Source of the DNA: JACRBE01 sp964429005
GTDB taxonomy: Bacteria; Chlamydiota; Chlamydiia; Chlamydiales; JACRBE01
Length of the DNA stretch: 64,000 bases
Reading direction: 5' to 3'
NCBI GenBank assembly: GCA_964429005.1
Contig: CAYSAJ010000002.1
Location: 66,789-130,788, forward strand
Under the pieces are notes generated by a model that had not been told where the DNA came from, ran no database searches, and worked only from the letters and a program-made list of their open reading frames with translations. Made by a program: the position numbers and the translations under genes. Shown here piece after piece: positions 32,964-42,009 of this stretch. Numbering within the stretch: the first letter of the stretch is position 1; each line of letters begins with the position of its first letter.

Positions 32964-34823
32964 CTAAGCATCGATTGTATCACTTCTTCGTTTATTTGCG
33001 ATCCATATTAAACCAAGGCTTAGCAGACCAAAAATTACAAAAGAAAACCAGGTTGGTAAAATACCATTACCAGAAGCTGGTACTATATTCAATACAGTGA
33101 GGAGAGCAAGAATAACCCCCATACACGCATCCCCCGCTACCAGTCCCGATGATGCTAAAATACCCTGCTCTTCTGCGGCGTAGTCTTTTGTTTTCCATTT
33201 AACATACATTCTAACGAGGCCCCCTAGCATCATTGGAGAAGAAAGAGAGAGGGGAAGATAAAGACCTATAGCAAACGCTAGAGTAGGAATTCTCATAATT
33301 TCCATCACAATCCCGAGTACGATTCCTATGACAACAAGAACGATGGGTAGTTGATGGTTGATTACTCCTTTAGCAATCAGATACATAAGAGTTGCCTGTG
33401 GCGCCGGCATTTTAGGGGTGCCGAACCCATAGGCTTTATTAAGGAGATAAAGGGTGCCCCCTATCGCAAAAGCGGGAATAACTAGGCCAATAATTTCAGC
33501 AATTTGCTGCCTTCGAGGGGTAGCTCCTAAGATGTAGCCTGTTTTTAAATCTTGAGAAGTTGTCGAAGCCAAAGTGATTGCAACGTTAACAACGCAGCTC
33601 ATTGTTATCGCGGCGATCAGATAAATTCTTTCTGTCCAGCCAAAAGCAGAGAAAATAAGGCAAGTAATGAGTAGTGTAGTAATTGTCATTCCTGATGCCG
33701 GGTTGGAAGAGCTCCCCACTAATCCTACCGTAATAGAAGTCACGGAAACGAAAAAATAACCAAGTACAGCGATGAGTATAATTGTGACAAAGTTTAGGGA
33801 GAAGCTAGGGCTTATCCATAGGTAAAAGATGATGGCTAAAGCACCGATGATGAGCCATGACAAGGAAATGTCTTGATCAACACGCTCTTTGTGTTCTTTT
33901 TTAAATCCCCTGGCTAGTTCTTTAAATCCTTGAATAAAAGTATTCTTAATAATGGGTAGGATTTTGAAAATACTCATGATTCCACCAAGAGCCACAGCTC
34001 CTGCGCCGATGTATCGAACATAGTTGGACCAAATATCATCTGCACCCATCGTCGATATGGGGACTGTTGCAGGGTAGATCACACTTGTAGACCCAAATGT
34101 TTTGATCAAGGGGATGATGACCCACCAGCCGATAATACCTCCGGCAAACATGATCGCTGAGATTCTTGCTCCGATGATATATCCTACACCAAGCAAGGAA
34201 GGGGTACAGTCCATACTAAATTTAGTTGAGCTAAAGAACTTTAAGGTGACATCGACAGTTTCATTCCAAAGATAGAGCCCACTGATAAAAAATTTATAGA
34301 TCGCTCCAACAACTATTCCCCAGATGGCGGTGAAAGCATGAGCTACTTTTTTTTCCCCAGCAATCAAAATTTTAGCACAAGCAGTTCCTTCTGGAAAAGG
34401 GAGGATGCCGTGTTCTTTAACAATAACAAAACGTCTTAAGGGGATCATAAGGAGAATTCCTAATATGCCCCCTAGCATCGCTAGTTGGAAGATTTTGAAA
34501 TTTGAAGGTTCGCTTCCAAGAAAAAAAAGAGCAGGAACTGTAAAAATTACTCCAGCGGCGAGTCCCTCTCCGACGGCAGCGATCGTTTGCACCATGTTAT
34601 TCTCTAAGATGGTCACATGTTTAAAGCAGCTTCGCAAAATAGCCATAGAGAGGACAGCAGCTGGAATAGAAGCAGAGATTGTTGTCCCTATTTTTAATCC
34701 CAAATAAGCATTACCAACTCCAAATACAACTCCTAGAAGAATTCCAAGAAGAATGGATCGCAGTGAAAATTCTTTAATGTTTTTTTCGGTAGCTACATAA
34801 GGAGAAAATGATTTTTTTTCCAT
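32964..34823 (-). CDS. OPT-family oligopeptide transporter
   Basis: A 619-residue integral membrane protein with 14 or more hydrophobic segments. The N-terminal signature is LRSILLGILLGVVFGVGNAYLGLKIGTTIS and family features include FPEGTACAKILIAGE, SSNPASGMTITTLLITCLIF and DLKTGYILGATPRRQQIAE, all of the bacterial OPT (oligopeptide/metal-chelate) class. It probably imports host peptides or iron chelates using the proton gradient. It sits between two pseudopilin genes of one apparent operon, an unexpected place, and codon use does not look foreign to the eye. Confidence 0.9.
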   Translation of the reverse strand: MEKKSFSPYVATEKNIKEFSLRSILLGILLGVVFGVGNAYLGLKIGTTISASIPAAVLSMAILRSCFKHVTILENNMVQTIAAVGEGLAAGVIFTVPALFFLGSEPSNFKIFQLAMLGGILGILLMIPLRRFVIVKEHGILPFPEGTACAKILIAGEKKVAHAFTAIWGIVVGAIYKFFISGLYLWNETVDVTLKFFSSTKFSMDCTPSLLGVGYIIGARISAIMFAGGIIGWWVIIPLIKTFGSTSVIYPATVPISTMGADDIWSNYVRYIGAGAVALGGIMSIFKILPIIKNTFIQGFKELARGFKKEHKERVDQDISLSWLIIGALAIIFYLWISPSFSLNFVTIILIAVLGYFFVSVTSITVGLVGSSSNPASGMTITTLLITCLIFSAFGWTERIYLIAAITMSCVVNVAITLASTTSQDLKTGYILGATPRRQQIAEIIGLVIPAFAIGGTLYLLNKAYGFGTPKMPAPQATLMYLIAKGVINHQLPIVLVVIGIVLGIVMEIMRIPTLAFAIGLYLPLSLSSPMMLGGLVRMYVKWKTKDYAAEEQGILASSGLVAGDACMGVILALLTVLNIVPASGNGILPTWFSFVIFGLLSLGLIWIANKRRSDTIDA

Positions 34824-34880
34824 AAGGCCTTTGCAAAGTAGATCTTAATTTCGTACTTAACAAACCAAACTTTTTTTAAG

Positions 34881-35294
34881 CTACTCTTTTCTTAGAAGAT
34901 AGTAATATTCAAAAGATTTTTGATTTTCAGGAAGTTGGATAGCTAATTTTAAAACACGATAATCGACGTTACTCGTAAGATGTGCATCATATCGTGATAA
35001 ATACCCCCATTTAATTTTAATCGGTAGGCTTTTATCTGACTTAGGAAGATGGTTGCTCCAAGTAGCAATATTAAAAGGGGAAAGTTCATCCCAATCAAGA
35101 TCTTGAATTTTTTCTTGCAACAGAGTGATGCTAAGGCTGTCTGCAAGAAAAGATTCTTCAAGTCCAAGAATTTCTTTATTTGTTTTTTGAGTAAAACGAA
35201 AAATTCCTTCCATCAAAAAAGTGGCTGCAAATGAAAATAAAAACAGCCCTATAACAATCTCTAAGAGGATAAATGAATAAAGTTTTCTTTTCAT
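34881..35294 (-). CDS. Type II secretion pseudopilin-like protein (minor)
   Basis: A 137-residue protein with a prepilin-like N-terminus: MKRKLYS followed by FILLEIVIGLFLFSFAATFL. Glu5 of the mature helix is present and the residue before the cleavage site is Ser. The rest is a small alpha/beta domain. It is the first gene of the minus-strand cluster, and TATAAT at 35314-35319 on this strand may be its -10 element. No gspG, F, E or D gene is in the window, so it is either a detached part of the T2S locus or its edge. Confidence 0.75.
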   Translation of the reverse strand: MKRKLYSFILLEIVIGLFLFSFAATFLMEGIFRFTQKTNKEILGLEESFLADSLSITLLQEKIQDLDWDELSPFNIATWSNHLPKSDKSLPIKIKWGYLSRYDAHLTSNVDYRVLKLAIQLPENQKSFEYYYLLRKE

Positions 35295-35332
35295 TGGTTT
35301 ACCAAAGATATTAATTATAACACATTACTGGG

Positions 35333-35361
35333 TTGAATATTAAACTCTAAATTTTTACACT
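35333..35361 (+). promoter_or_regulatory. Sigma70-type promoter-like sequence before the structured RNA region
   Basis: TTGAAT (35333-35338), a 17-base spacer and TACACT (35356-35361): four of six matches at each hexamer with ideal spacing. Transcription would start near 35368. It points at the row of hairpins that follows. Prediction only. Confidence 0.5.
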
Positions 35362-35367
35362 GCAAAT

Positions 35368-35556
35368 AGGCAGACATCTTGGCCACGATGAAGTAGGGAG
35401 TGTTCTCCCGGTATAGTCGAGAGGATCCTAGGAATAATCGATTTCCTCTCTTAATGATGGTAATTTTTCGAGCGACTTAACTAACGAAAAAATCTAACCA
35501 TCTGATCACCAGTTCCGTAACTTGAAAACCAGCATTATCTGGGTTTCTTTTTTATT
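35368..35556 (+). ncRNA. Candidate structured RNA or attenuator leader, about 190 nt
   Basis: No protein gene occupies this stretch, but it holds four hairpins in a row. They are 35396-35409 (GGGAG-TGTT-CTCCC), 35419-35450 (GAGAGGA/TCCTCTC), 35456-35502 (GATGGT/ACCATC enclosing TTTTTCG/CGAAAAA) and a terminator at 35524-35553. A promoter-like sequence lies upstream at the right distance. ACCAG occurs both at 35508-35512 and in the terminator's left arm, so an alternative pairing with CTGG is possible, as in attenuators. It matches no class I can recognise (not tmRNA, RNase P, SRP, T-box, TPP, FMN or lysine motifs). It could be a free small RNA or a cis leader of the gene at 35562. Confidence 0.55.
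35524..35553 (+). terminator. Rho-independent terminator ending the candidate RNA
   Basis: GAAA-A-CCAG pairs with CTGG-G-TTTC around loop CATTAT (8 pairs and one A/G mismatch), followed by six T. It ends nine bases before the ATG at 35562, so full termination would silence that gene unless read-through or another promoter exists. Confidence 0.75.
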
Positions 35557-35561
35557 TTGGT

Positions 35562-36557
35562 ATGGGCATGAAAGGCTTCAGAGGTCGTGCATTATTTAAT
35601 CTTTTGCAACTTCGGTATAAGGGACAAGAATTGCCGTCTTCTGTGGAGAGTTGGCAAGTTGAAGACTATACAAAGTTGTCTATCGCTCAGCTTTTCTCTC
35701 GGCTTGGAAAATTAGGATTAAGTTTGAACGAAGCCTCTTTTTTAAGAGCCGCTGAGGAGGTGGAAAATCCTGAAAGCTTGTTACAGTCTCTAGCTTCAAA
35801 AGAAGAAAGTAAAATCAAATTAGAAATTTATCTCGTGATTTTTGAGCTCTGGAAAAAGCTTCTACCAGATCGTAAACCTCTCTCAATTCTATGTGATGCT
35901 CTAGACCATGAAATAGAACGGTTAAAATCTCAAAAACAGTTTGACAGTGAGATTCTTCAAGAAATTTTACTTGATCTTCAGTATTTGTTTGAGAGGGCTG
36001 TCGATGATGGATATATTCCTGAAAAAGTTTTCATCATTATTAATAGCTATTTAGCTCACAATTTAGAGGCTTTTCTCTATGGTTATATCAAAAATCAATT
36101 AGATGAAGAAAACGAAACAGAAGCTTCTGAGTGGATTGATGGGTTCTATCGTTATGTACCTAACAAAATCGCCCTTGATTTTCTCAAATTCCGTCTCTTA
36201 CACATCAGTGACTCTCACGATGCCTTGAAAATGATCGATCCCCTTATCGAAAAAATCCTAGAGGGATCTGCAAGAAAAATTGCTTTTGACCTTCTTGAGT
36301 TTTTATCAAGGTTCGGCTCTTCAGAGCATTTTATTGAATCGTTCAAAAGGCTCGTGCCCATCATCAAAACAGAAAAAGACTTCATAGATATGCTGAGCAT
36401 CGCAGGAGATTTTTATCAGGGACTCGATAAAGAAATTGAAGAGTCTCAAATTCGGGATCTTATTGCTTCAAGGAAAGATATCGACCCTAATCGAAAAATT
36501 GAAATTGAAAGACTTCTTATTAATATTTTTAAGAAAAAAATCTCATCCAATAAGTAA
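35562..36557 (+). CDS. Helical cytosolic protein of unknown function
   Basis: A 331-residue protein, almost entirely helical and acidic, with no signal peptide or membrane segment. Pairs of helices such as FLRAAEEVENPESLLQSLAS and KIALDFLKFRLLHISDSH suggest an alpha-solenoid fold. I recognise no named family. The start (ATG 35562 or 35568) has no purine-rich ribosome site because a T-rich terminator tail directly precedes it, which suggests unusual control of translation or transcription. The 3' end overlaps the metallophosphoesterase gene by 15 bases. Confidence 0.7.
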   Translation: MGMKGFRGRALFNLLQLRYKGQELPSSVESWQVEDYTKLSIAQLFSRLGKLGLSLNEASFLRAAEEVENPESLLQSLASKEESKIKLEIYLVIFELWKKLLPDRKPLSILCDALDHEIERLKSQKQFDSEILQEILLDLQYLFERAVDDGYIPEKVFIIINSYLAHNLEAFLYGYIKNQLDEENETEASEWIDGFYRYVPNKIALDFLKFRLLHISDSHDALKMIDPLIEKILEGSARKIAFDLLEFLSRFGSSEHFIESFKRLVPIIKTEKDFIDMLSIAGDFYQGLDKEIEESQIRDLIASRKDIDPNRKIEIERLLINIFKKKISSNK

Positions 36558-37286
36558 TTTGGGAGTAAATGAGAGATAGTCGGCTGCGACAAAAACATAT
36601 TCTGTACCTCGGTGAGATCCAAAAACATTTTTCCCTTCCTCAACGTTGTGTAAATGTCCAAATACACAATAGTCAATTTGATATCTTTCGATGAGCTCAG
36701 AAGCTCTTGAAGGGGATAATTTTGATGAAATAGGGGGGTAGTGGGTCATGCATATTTTCAGCTTTGCTTTCCCATCTATTTGGGATAAATTCTGTTCAAG
36801 ACGATGGAGTTCTTTTTCTAGAATTTTCTTTTCAAGCTCTGGATCCTTCTCTTTATCTTTCACATATTCTGAAGGAATGAAGTTTAGCAAATCGGAACAA
36901 TCACAATCTGGATCATCCCAAAGACGTGCTCCACAAATGGCTACATCTCCAAAAAGAAGAGGAGAGTCATGAATAAATGTAAAAGAAGGGGGCAAAGCAT
37001 CTCGCAGTTTCTTTTTAGAAGGCCACCAATAGTCATGATTCCCTTTTAATAAAACTTTTGTGCCTGGAAGCTTATCTAGCCATCTTAAGTCGATAAGAGC
37101 TTCTTCTAAATGCATAGCCCACGAAATATCACCTGCAATGAGTACGATGTCTTCAGCAGAAACGACTTTAGGCCAGTTTTCGAGAAGTCGTTCTTGGTAA
37201 TGGATCCAGTTTCCTTCAAAAACTTCCATCGTTTTATCGGGAGTAGAAATAGAAAGGTGAAGGTCAGCAATTGCAAATATTTTCAT
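36543..37286 (-). CDS. Calcineurin-like metallophosphoesterase
   Basis: A 247-residue phosphoesterase with the complete metal-site set: AIADLHLS, LIAGDISWAM, LKGNHDYWW, MTHYPPIS and FGHLHN. A helical excursion rich in Glu/Lys (about residues 135-175) interrupts the fold. Such enzymes hydrolyse phosphate mono- or diesters of nucleotides or lipids; substrate unknown. It lies 24 bases after the glgC start-proximal neighbour on the same strand, the order glgC then phosphoesterase seen in C. trachomatis (CT489, CT488 as I recall), so co-transcription is likely. Confidence 0.9.
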   Translation of the reverse strand: MKIFAIADLHLSISTPDKTMEVFEGNWIHYQERLLENWPKVVSAEDIVLIAGDISWAMHLEEALIDLRWLDKLPGTKVLLKGNHDYWWPSKKKLRDALPPSFTFIHDSPLLFGDVAICGARLWDDPDCDCSDLLNFIPSEYVKDKEKDPELEKKILEKELHRLEQNLSQIDGKAKLKICMTHYPPISSKLSPSRASELIERYQIDYCVFGHLHNVEEGKNVFGSHRGTEYVFVAADYLSFTPKLLIG

Positions 37287-37310
37287 AGATGTAATTGTAT
37301 CAATTTAGAC

Positions 37311-38594
37311 CTAAAAACGGAAACCCTTCTTAATGTGAGTTCCACTTGGGACTACAATGATTCCATCTCTCACAAAGAGACTCTCTCCATCATAATTTTT
37401 ATGGCCTGCTTGATTCACAAGTTGGACATCATCTTCGATCAGAGTTTGTTCATCAATAATAGCTTTTTGGATGACACACCGATTTCCGATTTTGTATTCA
37501 ATAGGGTCAGAATCTTTTATTGGGCCTTTATAACTCGTATTTCCCATAATAATAGAATCGCGGATAATCGTATCTTCTCCGATACGGGTCCTTAGCCCTA
37601 CTAAACTATGAGAGATTTCCTTGGCGTTGATAATAGCCCCATCACAAATAATCGAATCATGAATTATGGTATGGCTTACGCTCGCAGAAGGCAGGTGTAC
37701 ATTTTGAGCATAAATCGGAGAAGTTTCATTGTAGAGATCAAGACCCAGTTCTTTGGTTGTAAGGGCAAGGTTTGCCTTATAAAACGACTCGACAGTTCCA
37801 ATGTCTTCCCAGTAGCCACTATATATATAGGAAGCTGTTTTGTGCCCTGATTTGATCTGGGTCGGGATGATATCCCTCCCAAAGTCTACCCCCGGGCTGT
37901 CTGATAATAATTCTATGAGGCGCTCTTTTTTAAAAATGTAGATTCCCATCGATCCGAGATAGGGCCTATGGGGATCTCCAGTTGGCCCTTTAAATTTTTC
38001 TAGCAGTGAGGGCTCTTTAGGTTTTTCAATAAAATCTATGATATAGCCGCTTGGGTCAGTTTTCATGAGTCCCATGCGAGTTGCTTCTTTTTCGTGGACT
38101 GGTGTCGTAGCAATCGTAAGTTCAGCATTTTTTTCTTTTGCGAAGGTAAGCATGTCCAAAAGATCCATATTATAAAGCTGATCTCCAGACAGGATAATAA
38201 TGTAATCAATGGGTAGATGAGCAAAATGTTGGAGGTTTTGACGAACTGCGTCTGCTGTCCCCTCATACCATAGTTTTCGGACAGCTGTTTCTTCTGGAGT
38301 CAACATTTGAATCGCAGTTCCGGCAAGTGTTTCTGCTTTAAAAGTACTGATAATATGATGATTGAGTGAAGTAGCAAAATATTGAGAGATAACAAAAATT
38401 CGAGAAATATTCGCGTTGATTGAATTAGAAATAGGGATATCAATAAGTTTGTAGCGACCCGCAAAAGAAACATCTGGTTTACAGCGTGTTAAAGTAAGAG
38501 GAAAGAGACGAGTCCCTTGCCCCCCCGCCAAAATAATCGTTGCGGCTTTATGAAAAGCAAGTAGATCCTCATGAGAAGCATGGGGTTTTTTCAT
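37311..38594 (-). CDS. glgC: Glucose-1-phosphate adenylyltransferase
   Basis: A 427-residue ADP-glucose pyrophosphorylase. The nucleotide-binding motif ILAGGQGTRLFPLTLTRCKP is at residues 17-36; KLIDIPISNSINANISRIFV, the catalytic region LSGDQLYNMD, and glucose-1-phosphate site FIEKPKEP follow. A C-terminal left-handed beta-helix (about 300-425) ends GIIVVPSGTHIKKGFRF. It makes ADP-glucose, the glycogen precursor; chlamydiae store glycogen. No other glg gene is in the window. Length matches the bacterial family. Confidence 0.96.
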   Translation of the reverse strand: MKKPHASHEDLLAFHKAATIILAGGQGTRLFPLTLTRCKPDVSFAGRYKLIDIPISNSINANISRIFVISQYFATSLNHHIISTFKAETLAGTAIQMLTPEETAVRKLWYEGTADAVRQNLQHFAHLPIDYIIILSGDQLYNMDLLDMLTFAKEKNAELTIATTPVHEKEATRMGLMKTDPSGYIIDFIEKPKEPSLLEKFKGPTGDPHRPYLGSMGIYIFKKERLIELLSDSPGVDFGRDIIPTQIKSGHKTASYIYSGYWEDIGTVESFYKANLALTTKELGLDLYNETSPIYAQNVHLPSASVSHTIIHDSIICDGAIINAKEISHSLVGLRTRIGEDTIIRDSIIMGNTSYKGPIKDSDPIEYKIGNRCVIQKAIIDEQTLIEDDVQLVNQAGHKNYDGESLFVRDGIIVVPSGTHIKKGFRF

Positions 38595-38671
38595 AACTAC
38601 TATTAGTTTTGTTAATTTACTAAATAGTAATTATTTTTTATTAATTCAATTATTATTAAATAATAATGAAA

Positions 38672-39562
38672 CTAATTTCCTTGTTTAACCCATCTTTTAA
38701 TTACAAGCTCCATTTCTTGTCGTACAAAAACAGGCGTGATGGATTGAGAGCATAGGTGGCTAAATAAAGTTCTCTCTTCCATGGTCTTAAGAGCCTCGCA
38801 AGGAAAGACTAAATAGGGAGCAAAGGATAAATTTTTGATAACATCAGCCTGGTTCAAGAGATTTAAGCAAATTTTTGCGATTTCATCATCGGGTGTCATT
38901 GAAGAAATTACGATAGCTGCTCTCTCATTGTCTTGAGAAAAGGGTAGGTGGGTAAGCTTTTTGAGCAAGAAAGTTTTGGCTTCAACCCCGTAGGATAAAA
39001 TGGCATGGATCAGAGCTTCATCAAGGGATAAATTATCTCCCAGGCTGCTAAATAGAATGGGAAGAGAGGAGGACTTCTTTAATGTTGCAAGAATCTGAGC
39101 TGCAAAAAGAGGGGCGCGGCCATAACCGGGATGAAGGGGAGTCTTGAAGGTTTCCGAACTAATGAGGTCTTCTAAAGGCTTGATCGCCTTTTCCCCTTCT
39201 TTTATCAGAGTATCAATTTCTTTTTTAGGATGAGATTCTTCGCTGAGTATAAGGTCTGCAATTTTTTGCTGGATAGCTGGAGTTTGTTTACTTTCATAGA
39301 GTTCTCTAAGATGCTCATAGAGCTTTTTAGCTTTTTTGATTTCATCTTTACCTTCATCGGGGAGAGAGTGTAAAAAGTTATGTCCTTTTTTTTCCAGATC
39401 GGCAAGTTTTTGAATCCTTTTAAAAGAAATTTCTGGAAGACATCCTACTCCTTTTTTTTTGTAGTAAGTAAGCATCTCATCCCAACTTCCTCCAAAGTGG
39501 ACTTCTCTGTGAAGAAGAATTTGTTCATCTAGTTCGTCAATAAATGGTACAGAAGAGCTCAT
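38672..39562 (-). CDS. HEAT-like helical protein, unknown function
   Basis: A 296-residue soluble protein. The first half is charged and helical (ADLEKKGHNFLHSLPDEGKD and IKKAKKLYEHLRELYES); the second half (about 130-296) consists of paired helices of HEAT-repeat type (PLFAAQILATLKKSSSLPIL, ALIHAILSYGVEAKTFLLKK). Its start overlaps the lipA stop by ATGA, so it is coupled to lipA-lpdA. HEAT proteins act as scaffolds; partner unknown. AT-rich DNA (38595-38671) separates it from glgC. Confidence 0.7.
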   Translation of the reverse strand: MSSSVPFIDELDEQILLHREVHFGGSWDEMLTYYKKKGVGCLPEISFKRIQKLADLEKKGHNFLHSLPDEGKDEIKKAKKLYEHLRELYESKQTPAIQQKIADLILSEESHPKKEIDTLIKEGEKAIKPLEDLISSETFKTPLHPGYGRAPLFAAQILATLKKSSSLPILFSSLGDNLSLDEALIHAILSYGVEAKTFLLKKLTHLPFSQDNERAAIVISSMTPDDEIAKICLNLLNQADVIKNLSFAPYLVFPCEALKTMEERTLFSHLCSQSITPVFVRQEMELVIKRWVKQGN

Positions 39563-40521
39563 AAAGACCTTATTGTTCTCGTTTTCTCTAATATTTCTTT
39601 GGCATTATGGCTTGAGCGAACAAAGGGTCCTGCATAAACATGACCTACACCAATTTCACGACCATATTGTTCCCACTCTTGAAATTGGTCAGGAGATATA
39701 AAGGAGGTGACCTTGAGTTTTTTTGGGCTCGCTTGGAGGTATTGACCAATTGTAATAATGTCACAGCCCACTTCTTTTAGATCCCTCATTGTTTCTTTGA
39801 TTTCTTCAAAGGTTTCTCCAAGACCTACCATGATCCCTGATTTGATCCATTGGGCTTTATGACTTTGTTTTGCTTGGGATAGAACCTCAAGTGTTCTATC
39901 GTAAGTAGCTTTGTGGCGCACTTTAGGCGTTAAGCGGCGAATCGTTTCCACATTATAATTAAAAATCTCAGGGCGCTCACCAAGAACTAGGTCAAGGGCC
40001 TCTTTGTTACCCGCAAAGTCAGAGGTAAGAACTTCCAAAGTGCACTCAGGGCTCAAAGAACGAACCTGCCTCATGATTTCGCAGAGGTGAGAAGCTCCCC
40101 CATCGGGGAGGTCATCACGAGCAACCATAGTAATGACGACATGGGTAAGACCTAGCTCCTGAACAGAGCGCGCTACTTGCAAAGGCTCATGAGGATCGGG
40201 CAAAGATGGATTTTGAGCATGAGCGATGTCACAAAACCCACAAGCTCTAGTGCACTCTTTCCCTAAAACTAAAAATGTCGCTGTTTTTTTAGCATAACAC
40301 TCCATACGATTGGGACATTTCGCTTCTTCACAAACAGTATTAAGTCCATGCTTTCGTAGCACTTGTTGCGTTCTGGCAAGTTCAGCTCCTTTGGGAACCT
40401 CACGATGAAGCCACCTTGGGAATCTTCCTACGTGGAGGGCAGAAGTTAAATCTCCTTGGTCTGGATTCTCTGGTAACCGATTGATTTTGATGATCGGTAG
40501 AAAATCAAATTTTTGCTCCAT
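39559..40521 (-). CDS. lipA: Lipoyl synthase
   Basis: A 320-residue radical-SAM enzyme. The auxiliary cluster ligands are in CEEAKCPNRMEC, the radical-SAM cluster in CTRACGFCDI, and the closing RSSHNA motif is at the C-terminus. It inserts two sulfur atoms into octanoyl chains on lipoyl domains. Start ATG 40521 follows the lpdA stop by three bases; the 3' end overlaps the HEAT-like gene. The lpdA-lipA order equals CT557-CT558 of C. trachomatis as I recall. Confidence 0.97.
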   Translation of the reverse strand: MEQKFDFLPIIKINRLPENPDQGDLTSALHVGRFPRWLHREVPKGAELARTQQVLRKHGLNTVCEEAKCPNRMECYAKKTATFLVLGKECTRACGFCDIAHAQNPSLPDPHEPLQVARSVQELGLTHVVITMVARDDLPDGGASHLCEIMRQVRSLSPECTLEVLTSDFAGNKEALDLVLGERPEIFNYNVETIRRLTPKVRHKATYDRTLEVLSQAKQSHKAQWIKSGIMVGLGETFEEIKETMRDLKEVGCDIITIGQYLQASPKKLKVTSFISPDQFQEWEQYGREIGVGHVYAGPFVRSSHNAKEILEKTRTIRSL

Positions 40522-40524
40522 ATG

Positions 40525-41928
40525 TTACTTCTTAAGTTTAGGAGGAAAGTGGATAGGAGCATCTTGAGCCATTAGCGCTGCTTCCAGCCACCCTTCTACC
40601 ATAGTAGGATGAGGGTGGATCGTATCGGATACACATTCCACGGTGAGCTCATTTTGTATAGCTAAAGCCATTTCACCAATCATGTCTGCAGCCCCATGTC
40701 CAATCACTGTAGCCCCTAAAATTTTCCCTGTTTTTGAATCGGTCAGTATTTCTGTAAACCCTTCCGTTTCAAGTGTGGCCAAAGCCTTTCCGTGGTATTG
40801 GAAAGGATAAGAAGATATAGTAGGAGTGAGACCTTTTTCTTTTGCTTGTTCGAGTGTTAAGCCGACCATAGCTATTTCAGGATGAGTAAAAATGACAGCG
40901 GGAACAGCATGATAATGCATATGGGCATCTTTTCCCGCAGCATGGGCTGCAGCGACAATCCCCTGATGAGACGCCACATGGGCAAGCATCGCTTTTCCAG
41001 TCACATCACCGATCGCGTAAATCCCAGGAACCGAAGTCTCCATGTGATCATTAACGCCAATCATTCCTTTATCATTTGTGCTTAGGGCAAGAGCATTTAA
41101 GTTTAAATCAGCAGAAACGACTTTTCTTCCTACAGAAATCAAAACCTTCTCAGCTTCTAGTTTCGTGCCATTAGCTAAGGATATAACAGCTTTGCCACTA
41201 TGTTTTTCGATTCCTGCCACAGAAATACTCGTAAGAATTTCTATTCCTTGCTTTTGAAAAGCTTTGGTGAGAGTATCACTCACTTTTTTGCCTTGGGCTG
41301 CAACGATCATCGGAAGGGCTTCAACGATTGTTACTTTGCATCCTAAAGTGGCAAATAAGGAGGCGAATTCACATCCAATATAGCCTCCTCCTACGATGAC
41401 CATAGAAGAGGGGATATGTGTCAGTTCAAGAAGCGATGTTGAATTTAGAATAGTCTGGTGATCTACTCCTAAAGAAGGGATATCAAAAGGCTCAGAGCCC
41501 GTTGCGATAATCGCTTTATCAAATCGAACAAGACGAACATCATTTTCATGATGCACTTTAAGTTCATGGCGGCTGCTAAAAGAAGCTTTCCCAAAAATGA
41601 TTTCAATTTTATTTGCTTTCAAAAGGCCTTCAAGGCTTGAGCGAATTTTTTTAATCACCTGATCTTTGCGATCTTTCATTTTTTCATAGAGAACTTTAAC
41701 AGAGCTGACCTCGATTCCAAATTCCCCAGCATGGCGAATTTTATTATAGATATCAGCGTTAGCAAGAAGAGTCTTAGTAGGTATACACCCACAATTTAAG
41801 CAAGAGCCACCAAGGTAGGATTTTTCAATTAAAGCAACTTTTTTGCCCATTTGTGCCGCTTTAATCGCTGCAACATAACCACCAGGTCCTGCACCAATTA
41901 TCACAATATCAAAATCAGCAGTTGCCAT
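40525..41928 (-). CDS. lpdA: Dihydrolipoyl dehydrogenase (E3)
   Basis: A 467-residue flavoprotein disulfide reductase: FAD motif VIIGAGPGGYVAAIKAAQMG (residues 8-27), redox pair in GGSCLNCGCIPTK (an extra Cys replaces the usual Val), NAD motif VIVGGGYIGCEFASLFATLG, and the C-terminal HPHPTMVEG with the His-Glu pair of the active site. It reoxidises lipoamide in pyruvate and 2-oxoglutarate dehydrogenases. An AAGGAG site precedes ATG 41928. It leads the lpdA-lipA operon and is divergent from a zinc-ribbon protein. Confidence 0.97.
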   Translation of the reverse strand: MATADFDIVIIGAGPGGYVAAIKAAQMGKKVALIEKSYLGGSCLNCGCIPTKTLLANADIYNKIRHAGEFGIEVSSVKVLYEKMKDRKDQVIKKIRSSLEGLLKANKIEIIFGKASFSSRHELKVHHENDVRLVRFDKAIIATGSEPFDIPSLGVDHQTILNSTSLLELTHIPSSMVIVGGGYIGCEFASLFATLGCKVTIVEALPMIVAAQGKKVSDTLTKAFQKQGIEILTSISVAGIEKHSGKAVISLANGTKLEAEKVLISVGRKVVSADLNLNALALSTNDKGMIGVNDHMETSVPGIYAIGDVTGKAMLAHVASHQGIVAAAHAAGKDAHMHYHAVPAVIFTHPEIAMVGLTLEQAKEKGLTPTISSYPFQYHGKALATLETEGFTEILTDSKTGKILGATVIGHGAADMIGEMALAIQNELTVECVSDTIHPHPTMVEGWLEAALMAQDAPIHFPPKLKK

Positions 41929-42009
41929 AAGATCACTCCTTGTTGTATCTATTAATTTTACGTGTTAAGATGGTAAAAGCAAGTCAATTATTTACAAATT
42001 ACATTTTCT

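Noticed and set aside
37110..37595. 161-codon open frame opposite the phosphoesterase and glgC
   Set aside because: It spans the ends of two recognised genes and encodes nothing recognisable.
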